DNA of 64,000 bases from Terriglobia bacterium. GTDB taxonomy: Bacteria; Acidobacteriota; Terriglobia; Acidiferrales; UBA7541. Where the stretch lies: positions 1-64,000 of the forward strand of contig JAIQFB010000017.1 of NCBI GenBank assembly GCA_020073485.1, read 5' to 3'. The notes under the pieces were generated by a model that did no database searches, was not told the origin of the DNA, and saw only the letters and a list, made by a program, of their open reading frames with translations. Both the position numbers and the translations under genes were made by a program. Below are positions 1-7,629 of this stretch, piece by piece (the first letter of the stretch is position 1; each line of letters starts with the position of its first letter).

Positions 1-290
1 TGGCGGAAAATAGAGATGGCAATGGGTCTCTCCCACGCTTTCGAAACCCGATATCGGTAAAGGTCTTTTCGAGGCCGTCCAGTTTATGAGGACGAAAGCG
101 CGCGGATATCCATCATGGCCCGGAGTCACTGACTCCACTCAAGGCCGAATACATTGGCGCAGACCAACTGCCATTCTTCATTTTTCGCTTGCAACTCTGC
201 GGCGGACCATACATTCCGATAAGACGACTTCTCGGGACTTGGGACCCATTCAACCTAGTGCATCGTCGAACTTAGTGATTTAATGGCCAC
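1..290. other. Left-edge non-coding stretch
   Basis: No convincing gene is visible. A 65-codon open frame at 86-283 has no ribosome binding site I can see, and its C-terminal part is simply a translation of the hairpin repeat at 210-245. The start of the window may hold the end of a neighbouring gene, but nothing is recognisable. Confidence 0.4.
210..245 (+). repeat. REP-like hairpin repeat, family A, copy 1
   Basis: It has the core ACATTCCGATAAG-ACGA-CTT, followed by CTCGGGACTTGG. The right arm of the stem has diverged (CTTCTC instead of CTTATC), so this is an imperfect copy of the family seen at 958-993 and 2168-2203. Confidence 0.6.
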
Positions 291-881
291 ATGTTCACCA
301 AATGGGCTACGTTTTTGATCTTAGCAATGCTCTTCAATAGTGGCATTTGCTCTGCCCAAGAGAAGTCTCCGAGTAAACTAATCTTAAGAGCGGATCAAAC
401 TGTGAGTGGACCAGTCGGTCATCAGAAAGCGTCATCTTGTCTGAGGGTTTATTCCGACGGCAAAGTGTTCTATGCGAGTTGGTGGAATGGGCCGATGACC
501 ATTGTTGACCAGACCGGACGGGAGTATAGGCCCGAACACAAGGTTTCGGTTGAACACCAGCTAGAAAAAGGAGATGTGTTTGAACTTTCCACATTGTTCC
601 AATCCAAAGCGATTAAGAGGCTTCCGGAGAAGTTCGGTCCCCCTCATCCGCCGATCGATTATGCCGAGAATACATCTGTTCAAATCACTGGCCCGACAGG
701 CACACCGAAGCAGATTTCGACCCGCGAATTTTATGTCGCAAGTCTAGAAGAACGGACTCGTTACCCGGCTGCCCTCATTGTTCTTATGGAGAAGATCGAA
801 GCAATTGAGAAGGAAGCCTCCGTCAAAGGCAAGCCAACCGAAACTCCGCCTGATTGCCAACTAAAAGCAGAAGATCGCTGA
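291..881 (+). CDS. Secreted hypothetical protein
   Basis: A 196-residue protein that I do not recognise. Residues 1-22 form a clear Sec signal peptide: a positive MFTKW start, a hydrophobic LILAMLF core and a likely cleavage at CSA-QEK. The mature part is hydrophilic with no transmembrane segment, and contains a single short SSCLRVYSDGKVFYASWW stretch. It is probably periplasmic or extracellular. Base composition is clearly lower in GC than the housekeeping genes further right, and both flanks carry family A repeats, suggesting accessory DNA. The start was chosen because the signal peptide begins exactly at this ATG. The upstream ribosome binding site is weak. Confidence 0.6.
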   Translation: MFTKWATFLILAMLFNSGICSAQEKSPSKLILRADQTVSGPVGHQKASSCLRVYSDGKVFYASWWNGPMTIVDQTGREYRPEHKVSVEHQLEKGDVFELSTLFQSKAIKRLPEKFGPPHPPIDYAENTSVQITGPTGTPKQISTREFYVASLEERTRYPAALIVLMEKIEAIEKEASVKGKPTETPPDCQLKAEDR

Positions 882-883
882 GA

Positions 884-993
884 TTCCTCCTGCAATAGGC
901 ATATAGGTTGATAGACGGCATTATCGTGGGAATTTGACCCACTGAGGCCCCAAAAGCCACATTCCGAGAAGACGACTTATCAGGACTTGGGCA
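884..993 (+). repeat. REP-like hairpin repeat, family A, copy 2 with degenerate inverted partner
   Basis: The core at 958-993 reads CCACATTCCGAGAAG-ACGA then CTTATCAGGACTTGGGCAAAG. Upstream, at 888-940, the frame CCTCCTG...GTGGGAATTTG matches the minus-strand partner at 1544-1585, with an unrelated filling between. The unit is therefore probably an inverted pair. The right end overlaps the last codons and the stop of the minus-strand gene 980-1498. Confidence 0.6.
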
Positions 994-1498
994 AAGGCTG
1001 ACCGAAGTATTTGTACCAAAGACTCTGAATTGCCCAGCCGATGAGATACCACTGGAGGAACGACAGCAACATCGTGCCCAGAAGTCTGTAGCCATTTACC
1101 GATATTCCGAAGAGCAGATTGCCACCCCATGCGGTGGGATAACTGTTAAATAGCTTGTCCCCGTAAAAGCCGAGCGCACCGTTCAGTAATATTCCACCCG
1201 GAGGAACCCCGCCTAACAAGTTTTGAACCAGCGTCGCAAGAAAAAAGGAGGGCAATTCAACACAAACCGTTAGCTTCATAAAGGGAAGGACAAGTGGGTT
1301 CATCCCCATACCGATCGCATGTCCCCAGAAGATGTATGGATCAACGGGATGATCCATATAAAACGCCTGTTCGGTGGGCTGCGACGCCAACGCAAAACAG
1401 CTCCAGAAGTAAATCCAGAAGACGACATTTCCAGCCAGTGTCAGTGTCCTCAAGTCTGGGCTAGGAAAGTTAGAGCGATTACGCTTGAAGATCATCAT
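980..1498 (-). CDS. Hypothetical multi-pass membrane protein
   Basis: A 172-residue protein without a family I recognise. Hydrophobic segments lie at about residues 20-40 (LTLAGNVVFWIYFWSCFALA), 57-85, 92-112 and 135-160, so three or four membrane passes are likely. It begins with two ATG codons in a row (MMIFKRN), so the exact start may be 1498 or 1495. The last residues (FGQPLPKS) and the TGA stop lie inside the family A repeat, so the repeat has set the C-terminus. GC content is low compared with the rest of the window. It is convergent with the secreted protein at 291-881. Confidence 0.55.
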   Translation of the reverse strand: MMIFKRNRSNFPSPDLRTLTLAGNVVFWIYFWSCFALASQPTEQAFYMDHPVDPYIFWGHAIGMGMNPLVLPFMKLTVCVELPSFFLATLVQNLLGGVPPGGILLNGALGFYGDKLFNSYPTAWGGNLLFGISVNGYRLLGTMLLSFLQWYLIGWAIQSLWYKYFGQPLPKS

Positions 1499-1543
1499 TC
1501 CTCACCAACAGAAGCAAACTATATCGCGTAACCGAAGGCAGGA

Positions 1544-1650
1544 GCCACCTCCTGATAAAATGGCGTTCTCGGAATGTGGGAATTTGGCTACTCGAACCCC
1601 CCAAGAGCCACATTCCGATAAGACGACGACTTATCAGAACTTGGCAAAGA
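1544..1650. repeat. REP-like repeat, family A, copies 3 (minus) and 4 (plus) as an inverted pair
   Basis: The minus-strand copy at 1544-1580 reads, on its own strand, CCACATTCCGAGAACGCC then ATTTTATCAGGAGGTGGC. The plus-strand copy at 1606-1650 reads CCACATTCCGATAAGACG then ACGACTTATCAGAACTTGGC. They face away from a 25-bp centre (1581-1605), so the pair has the bipartite layout of bacterial REP doublets. Copy 4 has one extra ACG in its loop. Confidence 0.65.
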
Positions 1651-1737
1651 AACAGGAACGGAAATAGTGAGCCAGCCGAAGAATTATGTGATGAAATTGT
1701 AAGTGTTGCAGTGCTACGTATTTCAAAACAGAATCGG

Positions 1738-2181
1738 ATGCGACAAGTGAGTCTTCTTCCAAGAGACCTGATTGCCGGCCTTGCTGCGGCGGCGTTAACC
1801 TGCCTTCTGGGTTGCTCTCCATTGTGTACCGATACACAAGGGGAACAGGCACGCTCGCCTGACAATATGCTCGACGCGATTACAACGTACAGGGACTGCG
1901 GAGCGACGACGCCAGAGTACACGCGTATAACACTTCAGCCCGTATCTGGAAATCATAGCGATATTACGCAGATTGTCTTTTCATCTCGAAATCACCACGA
2001 AGTAGCTCTCTCTTGGGAGGGCGCATCTGAACTGACCGTAAAATGCCAAACCTGCTCGTCTAAGGACATCGAACTACAGATTGTGAAGTTCCGGTCAGTC
2101 GTGGTCACGTATTTGCTGGGGCCTGCACGCGTTGCTGGCGCTGATTTAGAGAACGAAAGTCTGAAACCCACATTCCGATAA
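1738..2181 (+). CDS. Hypothetical lipoprotein
   Basis: A 147-residue protein of unknown function. I place the start at the ATG at 1738 because it gives a lipoprotein signal: MRQVSLLPRD, then a hydrophobic LIAGLAAAALTCLLGC with a lipobox ending in LLGC at about residue 25. The same frame is open back to 1576, but that part runs through the family A repeat and is probably not translated. The mature part contains two Cys pairs (CTDT...DCG and CQTCSS). The C-terminal residues KPTFR and the TAA stop come from the next family A repeat at 2168. It is probably anchored in a membrane and exposed to the periplasm. Confidence 0.5.
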   Translation: MRQVSLLPRDLIAGLAAAALTCLLGCSPLCTDTQGEQARSPDNMLDAITTYRDCGATTPEYTRITLQPVSGNHSDITQIVFSSRNHHEVALSWEGASELTVKCQTCSSKDIELQIVKFRSVVVTYLLGPARVAGADLENESLKPTFR

Positions 2182-2203
2182 GACGACTTATCAGGACTTG
2201 GCG
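2168..2203 (+). repeat. REP-like hairpin repeat, family A, copy 5
   Basis: This is the cleanest copy. CCGATAAG-ACGA-CTTATC-A-GG folds into a perfect 6-bp stem (GATAAG with CTTATC) around the loop ACGA, extended by CC:GG across a single bulged A. It is followed by ACTTGGC. The TAA inside it ends the upstream lipoprotein gene. Confidence 0.7.
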
Positions 2204-2273
2204 GTGAAGTGAGATAGAATCGCGATGCTCACGCCATTCGCGGTCTTCTGCAATTTATGCACTCGGTTCTGCT

Positions 2274-2864
2274 ATGACGATCAAATCGCTGCATTACAAA
2301 TGGACCTGTCTCATCGGAATCATTTTTCTCGGATCACTCCTATGGTCGGTCACGCTTTGTGATTGGATCAGCGACTTGTTTGTTTTCTTGTCCTTCGTAT
2401 TTTTCCTCACGAGTGTCGTTGCGAGCGTCGTTTTAGGTGCGACTCACAGATCGAAGGATGCTGTCTACCGCATCATGATTAACGTGGTCTTTTGCCTGCT
2501 AGTTTTCCCTACGATACGTCTCGGCGGCTCTCTGCGAGACAGGCTTTTTCTGATGCGCCTTTCCAGATTCCAAGAAGTAACAAATCTCTTAGTCACGGAT
2601 GAATTGGCCAAAGCCAGTGGCGATTCTTTCTCAACCATAGTCTCTCTCCCGCCTCGATATTCAGACCTTAATGTCTTGGACAGAGTTCTTATTAGCTCGA
2701 CCAAGGAAAGCATTACGGTTCGTTTCGCTATGCGGGACTCGAACGCGTTGGGCCACAGGGGCTACATGTTTCGTTCAAATGACAATCCTGTGACGCTGAG
2801 CAAGGAATACCCAAAAACCGGATATACACGGGTCGCGCCGCATTGGTTCTTCTTTTCTGAATGA
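2274..2864 (+). CDS. Hypothetical membrane protein
   Basis: A 196-residue protein I cannot assign. Three hydrophobic segments lie at about residues 12-30 (CLIGIIFLGSLLWSV), 34-56 (LFVFLSFVFFLTSVVASVVL) and 66-84, followed by about 110 hydrophilic residues. The layout is a membrane domain with a soluble C-terminal tail of mixed alpha/beta character. No catalytic motif is visible. The ATG at 2274 has no obvious ribosome binding site. Low GC and flanking repeats again mark accessory DNA. Confidence 0.5.
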   Translation: MTIKSLHYKWTCLIGIIFLGSLLWSVTLCDWISDLFVFLSFVFFLTSVVASVVLGATHRSKDAVYRIMINVVFCLLVFPTIRLGGSLRDRLFLMRLSRFQEVTNLLVTDELAKASGDSFSTIVSLPPRYSDLNVLDRVLISSTKESITVRFAMRDSNALGHRGYMFRSNDNPVTLSKEYPKTGYTRVAPHWFFFSE

Positions 2865-2898
2865 CCGATCATCTGGTGCATGAACGGCCCAAGAGACG

Positions 2899-2945
2899 TT
2901 GGTCTCTTGCCAAGTCCTGAGAAACGGGATTCTCGGAAACTGTCC
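2899..2945 (-). repeat. REP-like hairpin repeat, family A, copy 6 (minus strand)
   Basis: Read on the minus strand it is TTCCGAGAA-TCCCG-TTTCTCAGG followed by ACTTGGCAAGAG. The stem is GAGAA with TTCTC, whereas copy 5 has GATAAG with CTTATC. Both arms changed together, which is the compensatory pattern expected if the hairpin is functional. It lies just before the right edge of the accessory stretch. Confidence 0.6.
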
Positions 2946-3027
2946 TGCCATCGGCAATCACGAATTGATGTTTTCAGACAGTTTTCAGGTCAATTGGACA
3001 GGACCAACCGACTTTCTCCGTCGATTT

Positions 3028-4698
3028 TCAAGCGCGCGGTGTGCTTTGCGCCGCCTCGCGGCCCGCGATGCGCCCGAAGACGATGGCGCGGGCGAGGCCG
3101 TGCTCGTTGAATCCGCCCGCCGTTTCGCCGGCGCAGTACAGGCCGGGAATGACTTTCCCCCACAGGTCGATCACCTGGGCCCTTGCGTTGATGCGCAGGC
3201 CGGAAAGGCAATCGTGGAGGCAGGGCGTGGACCACGCGGCGTAAAACGGCGGCGTCTGAATTTTGTATTTTGGCGCGGGTTTTCCAAAATCTTCGTCTTT
3301 GCCGGAATCAACGAAATGGTTATAGCGCGCGACGGTTTCTTCCAGTGCGGCGCCAGGCAGTGGTTGCTTCTGATACTTGCTGACGATCTTGCCCGCGAGT
3401 TCCTTCAGCGATTGGCCGGTGAAAAACCAGCCGCCCGGATCGACGAATGGAGGAGCGCAGGTCCAGTTCTCGCGCTTCACGGCGTCGGCGTCAAAGATGG
3501 CCCAGATGGGGCCGCCGCCTTCGCCTTTGCCGCCGTTTGCTTGCAGGCAGGGATTCCACCAATCGAAACCGGTGGCGAATTCATTCACGAATCTCCGGCC
3601 CACCTGATTCACGTGGATTAGATTTTGATAGTCCGCGACCTGGAGGCCGATCGCGCGCGCAAGGCCCGGGATGGGGCTATCCTTCAAATTTTCAGCGCGG
3701 CGGCCGCCGCCCTGCGGGTAGCCGAACTGGTTCCCGATCACATACGGCTTTTCAAAAATGTGCGAGCGCGCCTGCGTCTCGACCGTCTGGCTGGCAACTC
3801 CCCAGAGGGATGCGCCGACTTGCATAGCCGCGATTTCTCCGTCGCCGGACTGGCGCGACCACGGCTCGCCGACTACCTGGTATTCCTCGGTCAGGCGCGG
3901 GTCGAACATTCTCCGGAAATTCACGTTGCTGGTATGGCCGCCGGTGCCGAGGACGACGCCTCTCTTCGCTTCGATGTTCAGGGTCTTGCCCTGGTGCGTC
4001 GCCGTGATGCCCAGAACTTTTCCCGAGAAACTATCCTCGCGGATCACGCCGGTCATGCTGTGCTCCAGCAGAATTTGCACGCCGAGTTTTCGCGCGCTTG
4101 CTTCGAGCGGACGCATCAGCGACGTGCCGTTCCCGCCGTTCGGAGCGTAGGCGCTGACTTCGCCGCTCCAGCGTACGGTCTGCGAGCGCGGGACGTTTTG
4201 CGGGCCGCCATCGGCGCCGTTGGGGAAAACATCGGGAAACTTCACGCCGTGGGCCAGCAGAAAGTCGAAGGACGCCACACTTTCGTCGCAGAACGCGCGG
4301 ATCAGTTCATGGTCGCTGAAACGGTAGTCGTGCCACGCGACCAGGTCGCGATACATCGCGTCCGGAGAATCCACGATGCCGTATTTTTTCTGCAGGCTGG
4401 TGCCACCGCCCAGGGCGATGTTTCCGCCGCTTTCGATTCCGTGGCCGCCGACGTCGTGATTTTGCTCGATCACGATTACCTTTGCGCCGTGCTCGACGGC
4501 TTCAATGCACGCGGGGATTCCCGAGGCGCCGGCGCCGACCACGACGACGTCCGCGCTGAGGTCCCAATGACGCGGAGCCGCAGCGGGCGTCTCCTTCGCG
4601 GCGATTCCACCGAGGGCGGCTGCGCCGATTCCGGCGGCGGCCTTCTTGACGAAGTCCCTTCGTGGCAGAGGTTTCTTTCCCCCGTCATCATTGGCCAT
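3028..4698 (-). CDS. Tat-exported FAD-dependent oxidoreductase, fumarate reductase flavoprotein-like
   Basis: A 556-residue protein. A twin-arginine signal (PRRDFVKKAAAGIGAAALGG) lies at about residues 11-30. The FAD-binding Rossmann motif VVVGAGASGIPACIEAVEHG is at about 52-72, followed by GGHGIESGGNIALGGG. The C-terminal IPGLYCAGETAGGFNEHGLARAIVFGRIAG matches the FAD-binding end of the fumarate/urocanate reductase and 3-ketosteroid dehydrogenase superfamily. It probably reduces or oxidises a small substrate in the periplasm, but which one cannot be read from the sequence. No CXXCH is present, so electrons must come from a partner. The start at 4698 has a GGGAG/AGGA site. The frame extends upstream only through an intergenic repeat. 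The next gene on the same strand is also a Tat-type flavoenzyme, 208 bp upstream. Confidence 0.8.
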   Translation of the reverse strand: MANDDGGKKPLPRRDFVKKAAAGIGAAALGGIAAKETPAAAPRHWDLSADVVVVGAGASGIPACIEAVEHGAKVIVIEQNHDVGGHGIESGGNIALGGGTSLQKKYGIVDSPDAMYRDLVAWHDYRFSDHELIRAFCDESVASFDFLLAHGVKFPDVFPNGADGGPQNVPRSQTVRWSGEVSAYAPNGGNGTSLMRPLEASARKLGVQILLEHSMTGVIREDSFSGKVLGITATHQGKTLNIEAKRGVVLGTGGHTSNVNFRRMFDPRLTEEYQVVGEPWSRQSGDGEIAAMQVGASLWGVASQTVETQARSHIFEKPYVIGNQFGYPQGGGRRAENLKDSPIPGLARAIGLQVADYQNLIHVNQVGRRFVNEFATGFDWWNPCLQANGGKGEGGGPIWAIFDADAVKRENWTCAPPFVDPGGWFFTGQSLKELAGKIVSKYQKQPLPGAALEETVARYNHFVDSGKDEDFGKPAPKYKIQTPPFYAAWSTPCLHDCLSGLRINARAQVIDLWGKVIPGLYCAGETAGGFNEHGLARAIVFGRIAGREAAQSTPRA

Positions 4699-4756
4699 GA
4701 TCCTGCTCCCTTTAAATAAAATAGCTTTACAGCTTGCGGACAATTGCAAAACGCAG

Positions 4757-4853
4757 CCATTCCGAGGCATGCGATTTGCCGAGGAATCACTCTTTTCTTG
4801 AGGTTCAATCGAAGAGAGATTCCTCATCCGCAGGAGCGGGTTCGGAATGACAC
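4757..4853. repeat. Long hairpin repeat, family B, copy 1
   Basis: The left arm is CATTCCGAGGCATGCGATTT GCCGAGGAATC and the right arm is GAGATTCCTCATCCG ... TTCGGAATGACAC. The outer ends are inverted copies of each other, so the element can fold into a long hairpin. It lies in the leader of the FAD oxidoreductase gene. Confidence 0.6.
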
Positions 4854-4906
4854 AATCTTAAAATTGGCTGCAACCTGATCGACCGGCGCGCGCCGAGAAT
4901 CGCGAT

Positions 4907-6175
4907 TCATCCGTTCAAAACCAGAGAATCGCGCCGAATCTTCGCAATCGACGCGGCCCCGGTCTGCGCCATGATCACTTGCAGTTCGCGGCGCAGCAGT
5001 TCGATTACCGTCTCCACACCTTCCTGGCCGAACGAAGCGAGTCCCCAGATGTGCGGCCGGCCGATTCCCACCGCGGTCGCGCCGAGCGCCAGCGCCTTAA
5101 AAATATCCGCGCCCCCACGGAAGCCGCTGTCAATCAACACGGGAATTTTTCCCGCCGCGCCTTCGAGGACTTCCGGGAGGCACTCGATGGTGCCGCGCCC
5201 GCTGGCGTCTTCGTGGCCACCGTGGTTGGAGACGATCACTCCGTCGATTCCGTGCTGCACCGCGAGCGCCGCATCCTCGCGCGTGACGATGCCCTTGAGC
5301 ACCATCTTGAGTTTCGTCATGTCGCGCACGCGCTTCACGTCCTCCCAGCTGAGCTTCACGCTGTTTTCGCCCATCAGGGCGCCGACCGCGCCGAGGACGT
5401 CCATCGGAGTGCTGGCCTGAATTCTGGAAATTTGCGGCAACACGGCGTGGCAGCCGGCGCAGCGTTCGTCGGCGGCGCGGTCCAGATCGCGGACCCCGGC
5501 GCGCTGCACCGATTTCGCGCCGATCGTGTTCGCGCCGCCGTCATCGATCGTCCAGACCAGCACCGGGCTTCCGGTCGCTTCGATGCGGCGGACCAGATCC
5601 GGAGTGAGCATATCGCCCAGCCCTGCAATCCATACGGGTTCGCCGCGCGCCGCGTTCACCGCGTCGATCGCCGCTGGATTTTCAATGACGGCCGCCGAGC
5701 CCGAAAGGATCTGCAGCGTGCGCGTGGTCTTGGCGGCGCGCGCCACGACCACGGCGCCGTCCGGATGATAGGCGTTCATCCTGCCGATCGGGCTGATAAA
5801 AATGGGGGAATCCCAGCTTACGCCGAACAGGCGAATCGACTGGTCGACCTTGGTGATGCCGGTGAGGCGGCGCAGGCGAATTTCATATTTTGAGAAACCC
5901 GCGCGGTTGGCGAGCATGGTTTCGTTGTTGAACGAACCGTCCGTGATGAATTCATAATGGGCCGGCGAAAGTTTGGAGCGCGCTGCCGGCTCAAAATCGA
6001 AAATGTTCAGCGCTTCCTTGACCGACTTGATGACCACCGCATCCTGCTGTGGCAGCGGCGCGGCAAGCACTTTCTCGGCCCATCGCGAGGAAAACCCCGC
6101 ATAAGCCATGATCGGACTTGCAGCAAGAAAACTCAGGAATGCGCGGCGATCCGATAATTTACTGGATGGCGTCAT
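4907..6175 (-). CDS. Tat-exported FMN-dependent alpha-hydroxy-acid dehydrogenase-like protein with CXXCH
   Basis: A 422-residue protein of the glycolate/lactate oxidase FMN barrel family. The N-terminus (SDRRAFLSFLAASPIMAYAG) is a Tat-type signal. The barrel end LIDSGFRGGADIFKALALGA and GIGRPHIWGL bind the FMN phosphate, and MVLKGI holds the flavin lysine at about 294. The catalytic His is in VSNHGG at about 318, but the usual Arg three residues later is His here (HGGH). The tyrosine of the family motif QLY is also absent (VWIAGLGD). A heme-c type motif, CAGCH, sits at residues 239-243 in the loop after barrel strand 4. Substrate use is therefore uncertain. A paralogue that keeps the normal residues lies at 56707-57963. 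Confidence 0.8.
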   Translation of the reverse strand: MTPSSKLSDRRAFLSFLAASPIMAYAGFSSRWAEKVLAAPLPQQDAVVIKSVKEALNIFDFEPAARSKLSPAHYEFITDGSFNNETMLANRAGFSKYEIRLRRLTGITKVDQSIRLFGVSWDSPIFISPIGRMNAYHPDGAVVVARAAKTTRTLQILSGSAAVIENPAAIDAVNAARGEPVWIAGLGDMLTPDLVRRIEATGSPVLVWTIDDGGANTIGAKSVQRAGVRDLDRAADERCAGCHAVLPQISRIQASTPMDVLGAVGALMGENSVKLSWEDVKRVRDMTKLKMVLKGIVTREDAALAVQHGIDGVIVSNHGGHEDASGRGTIECLPEVLEGAAGKIPVLIDSGFRGGADIFKALALGATAVGIGRPHIWGLASFGQEGVETVIELLRRELQVIMAQTGAASIAKIRRDSLVLNG

Positions 6176-6282
6176 TGTCCCCTGCCCCTTTCGTGCATAA
6201 GTGGAAATTCTAATCGTGTGAGAGCAGCATAACCCAAAGGCAGTGGAGGCAGTTCAACATGTTGCGGCAAGGCTCGTTTTAG

Positions 6283-6360
6283 GTGTCATTCCGAACAAAG
6301 TGAGGAATCTCTCCGAATTTGAAACTCAAGCGGGATTCCTCGCTCCGCACGGATTGACGC
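6283..6360. repeat. Hairpin repeat, family B, copy 2 (partial)
   Basis: It holds GTCATTCCGAACAAAGTGAG GAATCTC, then GGGATTCCTCGCTCCGCACGG. The closing GGAATGAC arm has been lost, so this is a degenerate copy. It lies between the FMN dehydrogenase gene and the PIN/TRAM gene. Confidence 0.5.
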
Positions 6361-6384
6361 AAGATTGGGATTTTCCGCAATCCA

Positions 6385-7629
6385 TCAATCCGGTTCGTGG
6401 GATGTATCCGGAACCACCGAGCGCGGCCCGCGTTCGCCACCGGCAACGGCCTCGCCCCGGCCAGCTTGTTCTGCCTGACGTGGAATCTCGTTGATGGCGT
6501 GCGCCTGAGGCCCTCGAGGGACCTGCGGTTCGGTTCGCTCATCGAGGCGTCCAAAAATCATTTTGCCGGCAGTGGTCTGATGGACGGAAGTCACGGTGAT
6601 GTCGACGGTCTTGTTGATCATGCGGCGCGCGCCGTCAACTACGACCATGGTGCCGTCATCCAGATACGCAACGCCCTGATTGTATTCCTTGCCTTCGCGC
6701 AGGATGAACACGCGCATGATTTCGCCGGGCAGCACCACGGGCTTCAGCGCATTGGCCAGCTGGTTGACGTTCAGGATTTCAATGCCCTGGAGCGTGGCCA
6801 CTTTGTTCAGGTTGTAATCGTTGGTAATGATCTTGCCGTCGTAGCGCTTGGCGAGTTCGATGAGTTTCAGGTCGACATCGGCTACGTTCGCGAAATCGTC
6901 GTCCGCGATTTCCACTTCCAGATGCGCCATTTTCTGGATGCGCTGCAGAACTTCCAAGCCCCGGCGGCCGCGCTGGCGCTTCATGGAGTCGGCCGAATCG
7001 GCCACCAGTTGCAGTTCCCGCAATACGAATTGGGGAATGAGCATGACGCCGTCCAGAAAATGCGCTTCGCAAATGTCGGCGATGCGGCCGTCGATGATCA
7101 CGCTGGTGTCCAGCACCTTGGGCATGCGCCGAGTGCTGCGCTCGCTGCCGAACAGGCCGCCCAGCGCCTGCAGGTTGAGCATGTCTCCCTTGTTCGCGCC
7201 AACCACCAGGCCGATGTAGGTCATCACCAGGAGCAGCCCGACGTCCAGGAACGACCGCGAGCCCTCCGGGATCGAAGTGCGCGCCAGGACCAGGCCCATC
7301 AAATACGCGCCCAGAATGCCCAAAATCGAGCCCACCGCCGCGCCAATCAGGCGGCGCATGCTGGCGCGCTGCAGGCGAATCTCAAACAGAAATACGGAAA
7401 TGGAGAACGCAAAGCCTACCCCCGCGGCCACCAGGTTCGACAGCCCGAACGGGTGAAAGTGGTAGCCCGCAGCCACGCACGCAATGGAAAAAATCGCGCG
7501 CACCAGCATGTGGTCCCACCAACTGCCGAATTCAGGAGCTACTCGAGCCGGCGTCGCAGGCCGCAAAGGAAACGGAGCCGATTCCACGGGAGGGGCCGAA
7601 TTTCCTGGCCGGGTATAAGGACGGGACAT
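6385..7629 (-). CDS. PIN and TRAM domain membrane protein, YacL-like
   Basis: A 414-residue protein with the YacL layout: a variable N-terminus, four hydrophobic segments between about residues 42 and 150, then a PIN domain starting at KVLDTSVIIDGRIADICEAH (about 171). It keeps the acidic residues of a PIN nuclease (LDTS, the DVDLKLIELA region and IITNDYNLN). A TRAM-like beta domain follows at about 300-365, and a proline/arginine-rich tail closes it. The family is widespread and its role is poorly defined. An RNA-binding nuclease at the membrane is the usual inference. It follows alr, 289 bp downstream on the same strand. Confidence 0.8.
   Translation of the reverse strand: MSRPYTRPGNSAPPVESAPFPLRPATPARVAPEFGSWWDHMLVRAIFSIACVAAGYHFHPFGLSNLVAAGVGFAFSISVFLFEIRLQRASMRRLIGAAVGSILGILGAYLMGLVLARTSIPEGSRSFLDVGLLLVMTYIGLVVGANKGDMLNLQALGGLFGSERSTRRMPKVLDTSVIIDGRIADICEAHFLDGVMLIPQFVLRELQLVADSADSMKRQRGRRGLEVLQRIQKMAHLEVEIADDDFANVADVDLKLIELAKRYDGKIITNDYNLNKVATLQGIEILNVNQLANALKPVVLPGEIMRVFILREGKEYNQGVAYLDDGTMVVVDGARRMINKTVDITVTSVHQTTAGKMIFGRLDERTEPQVPRGPQAHAINEIPRQAEQAGRGEAVAGGERGPRSVVPDTSHEPD

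Noticed and set aside
86-283. 65-codon open frame near the left edge
   Set aside because: No ribosome binding site, no hydrophobic or conserved pattern, and its second half is a translation of a hairpin repeat.
4699-4827. Longer N-terminus for the FAD oxidoreductase
   Set aside because: The extra codons run through the family B repeat, while a ribosome binding site and a Tat signal mark the ATG at 4698.
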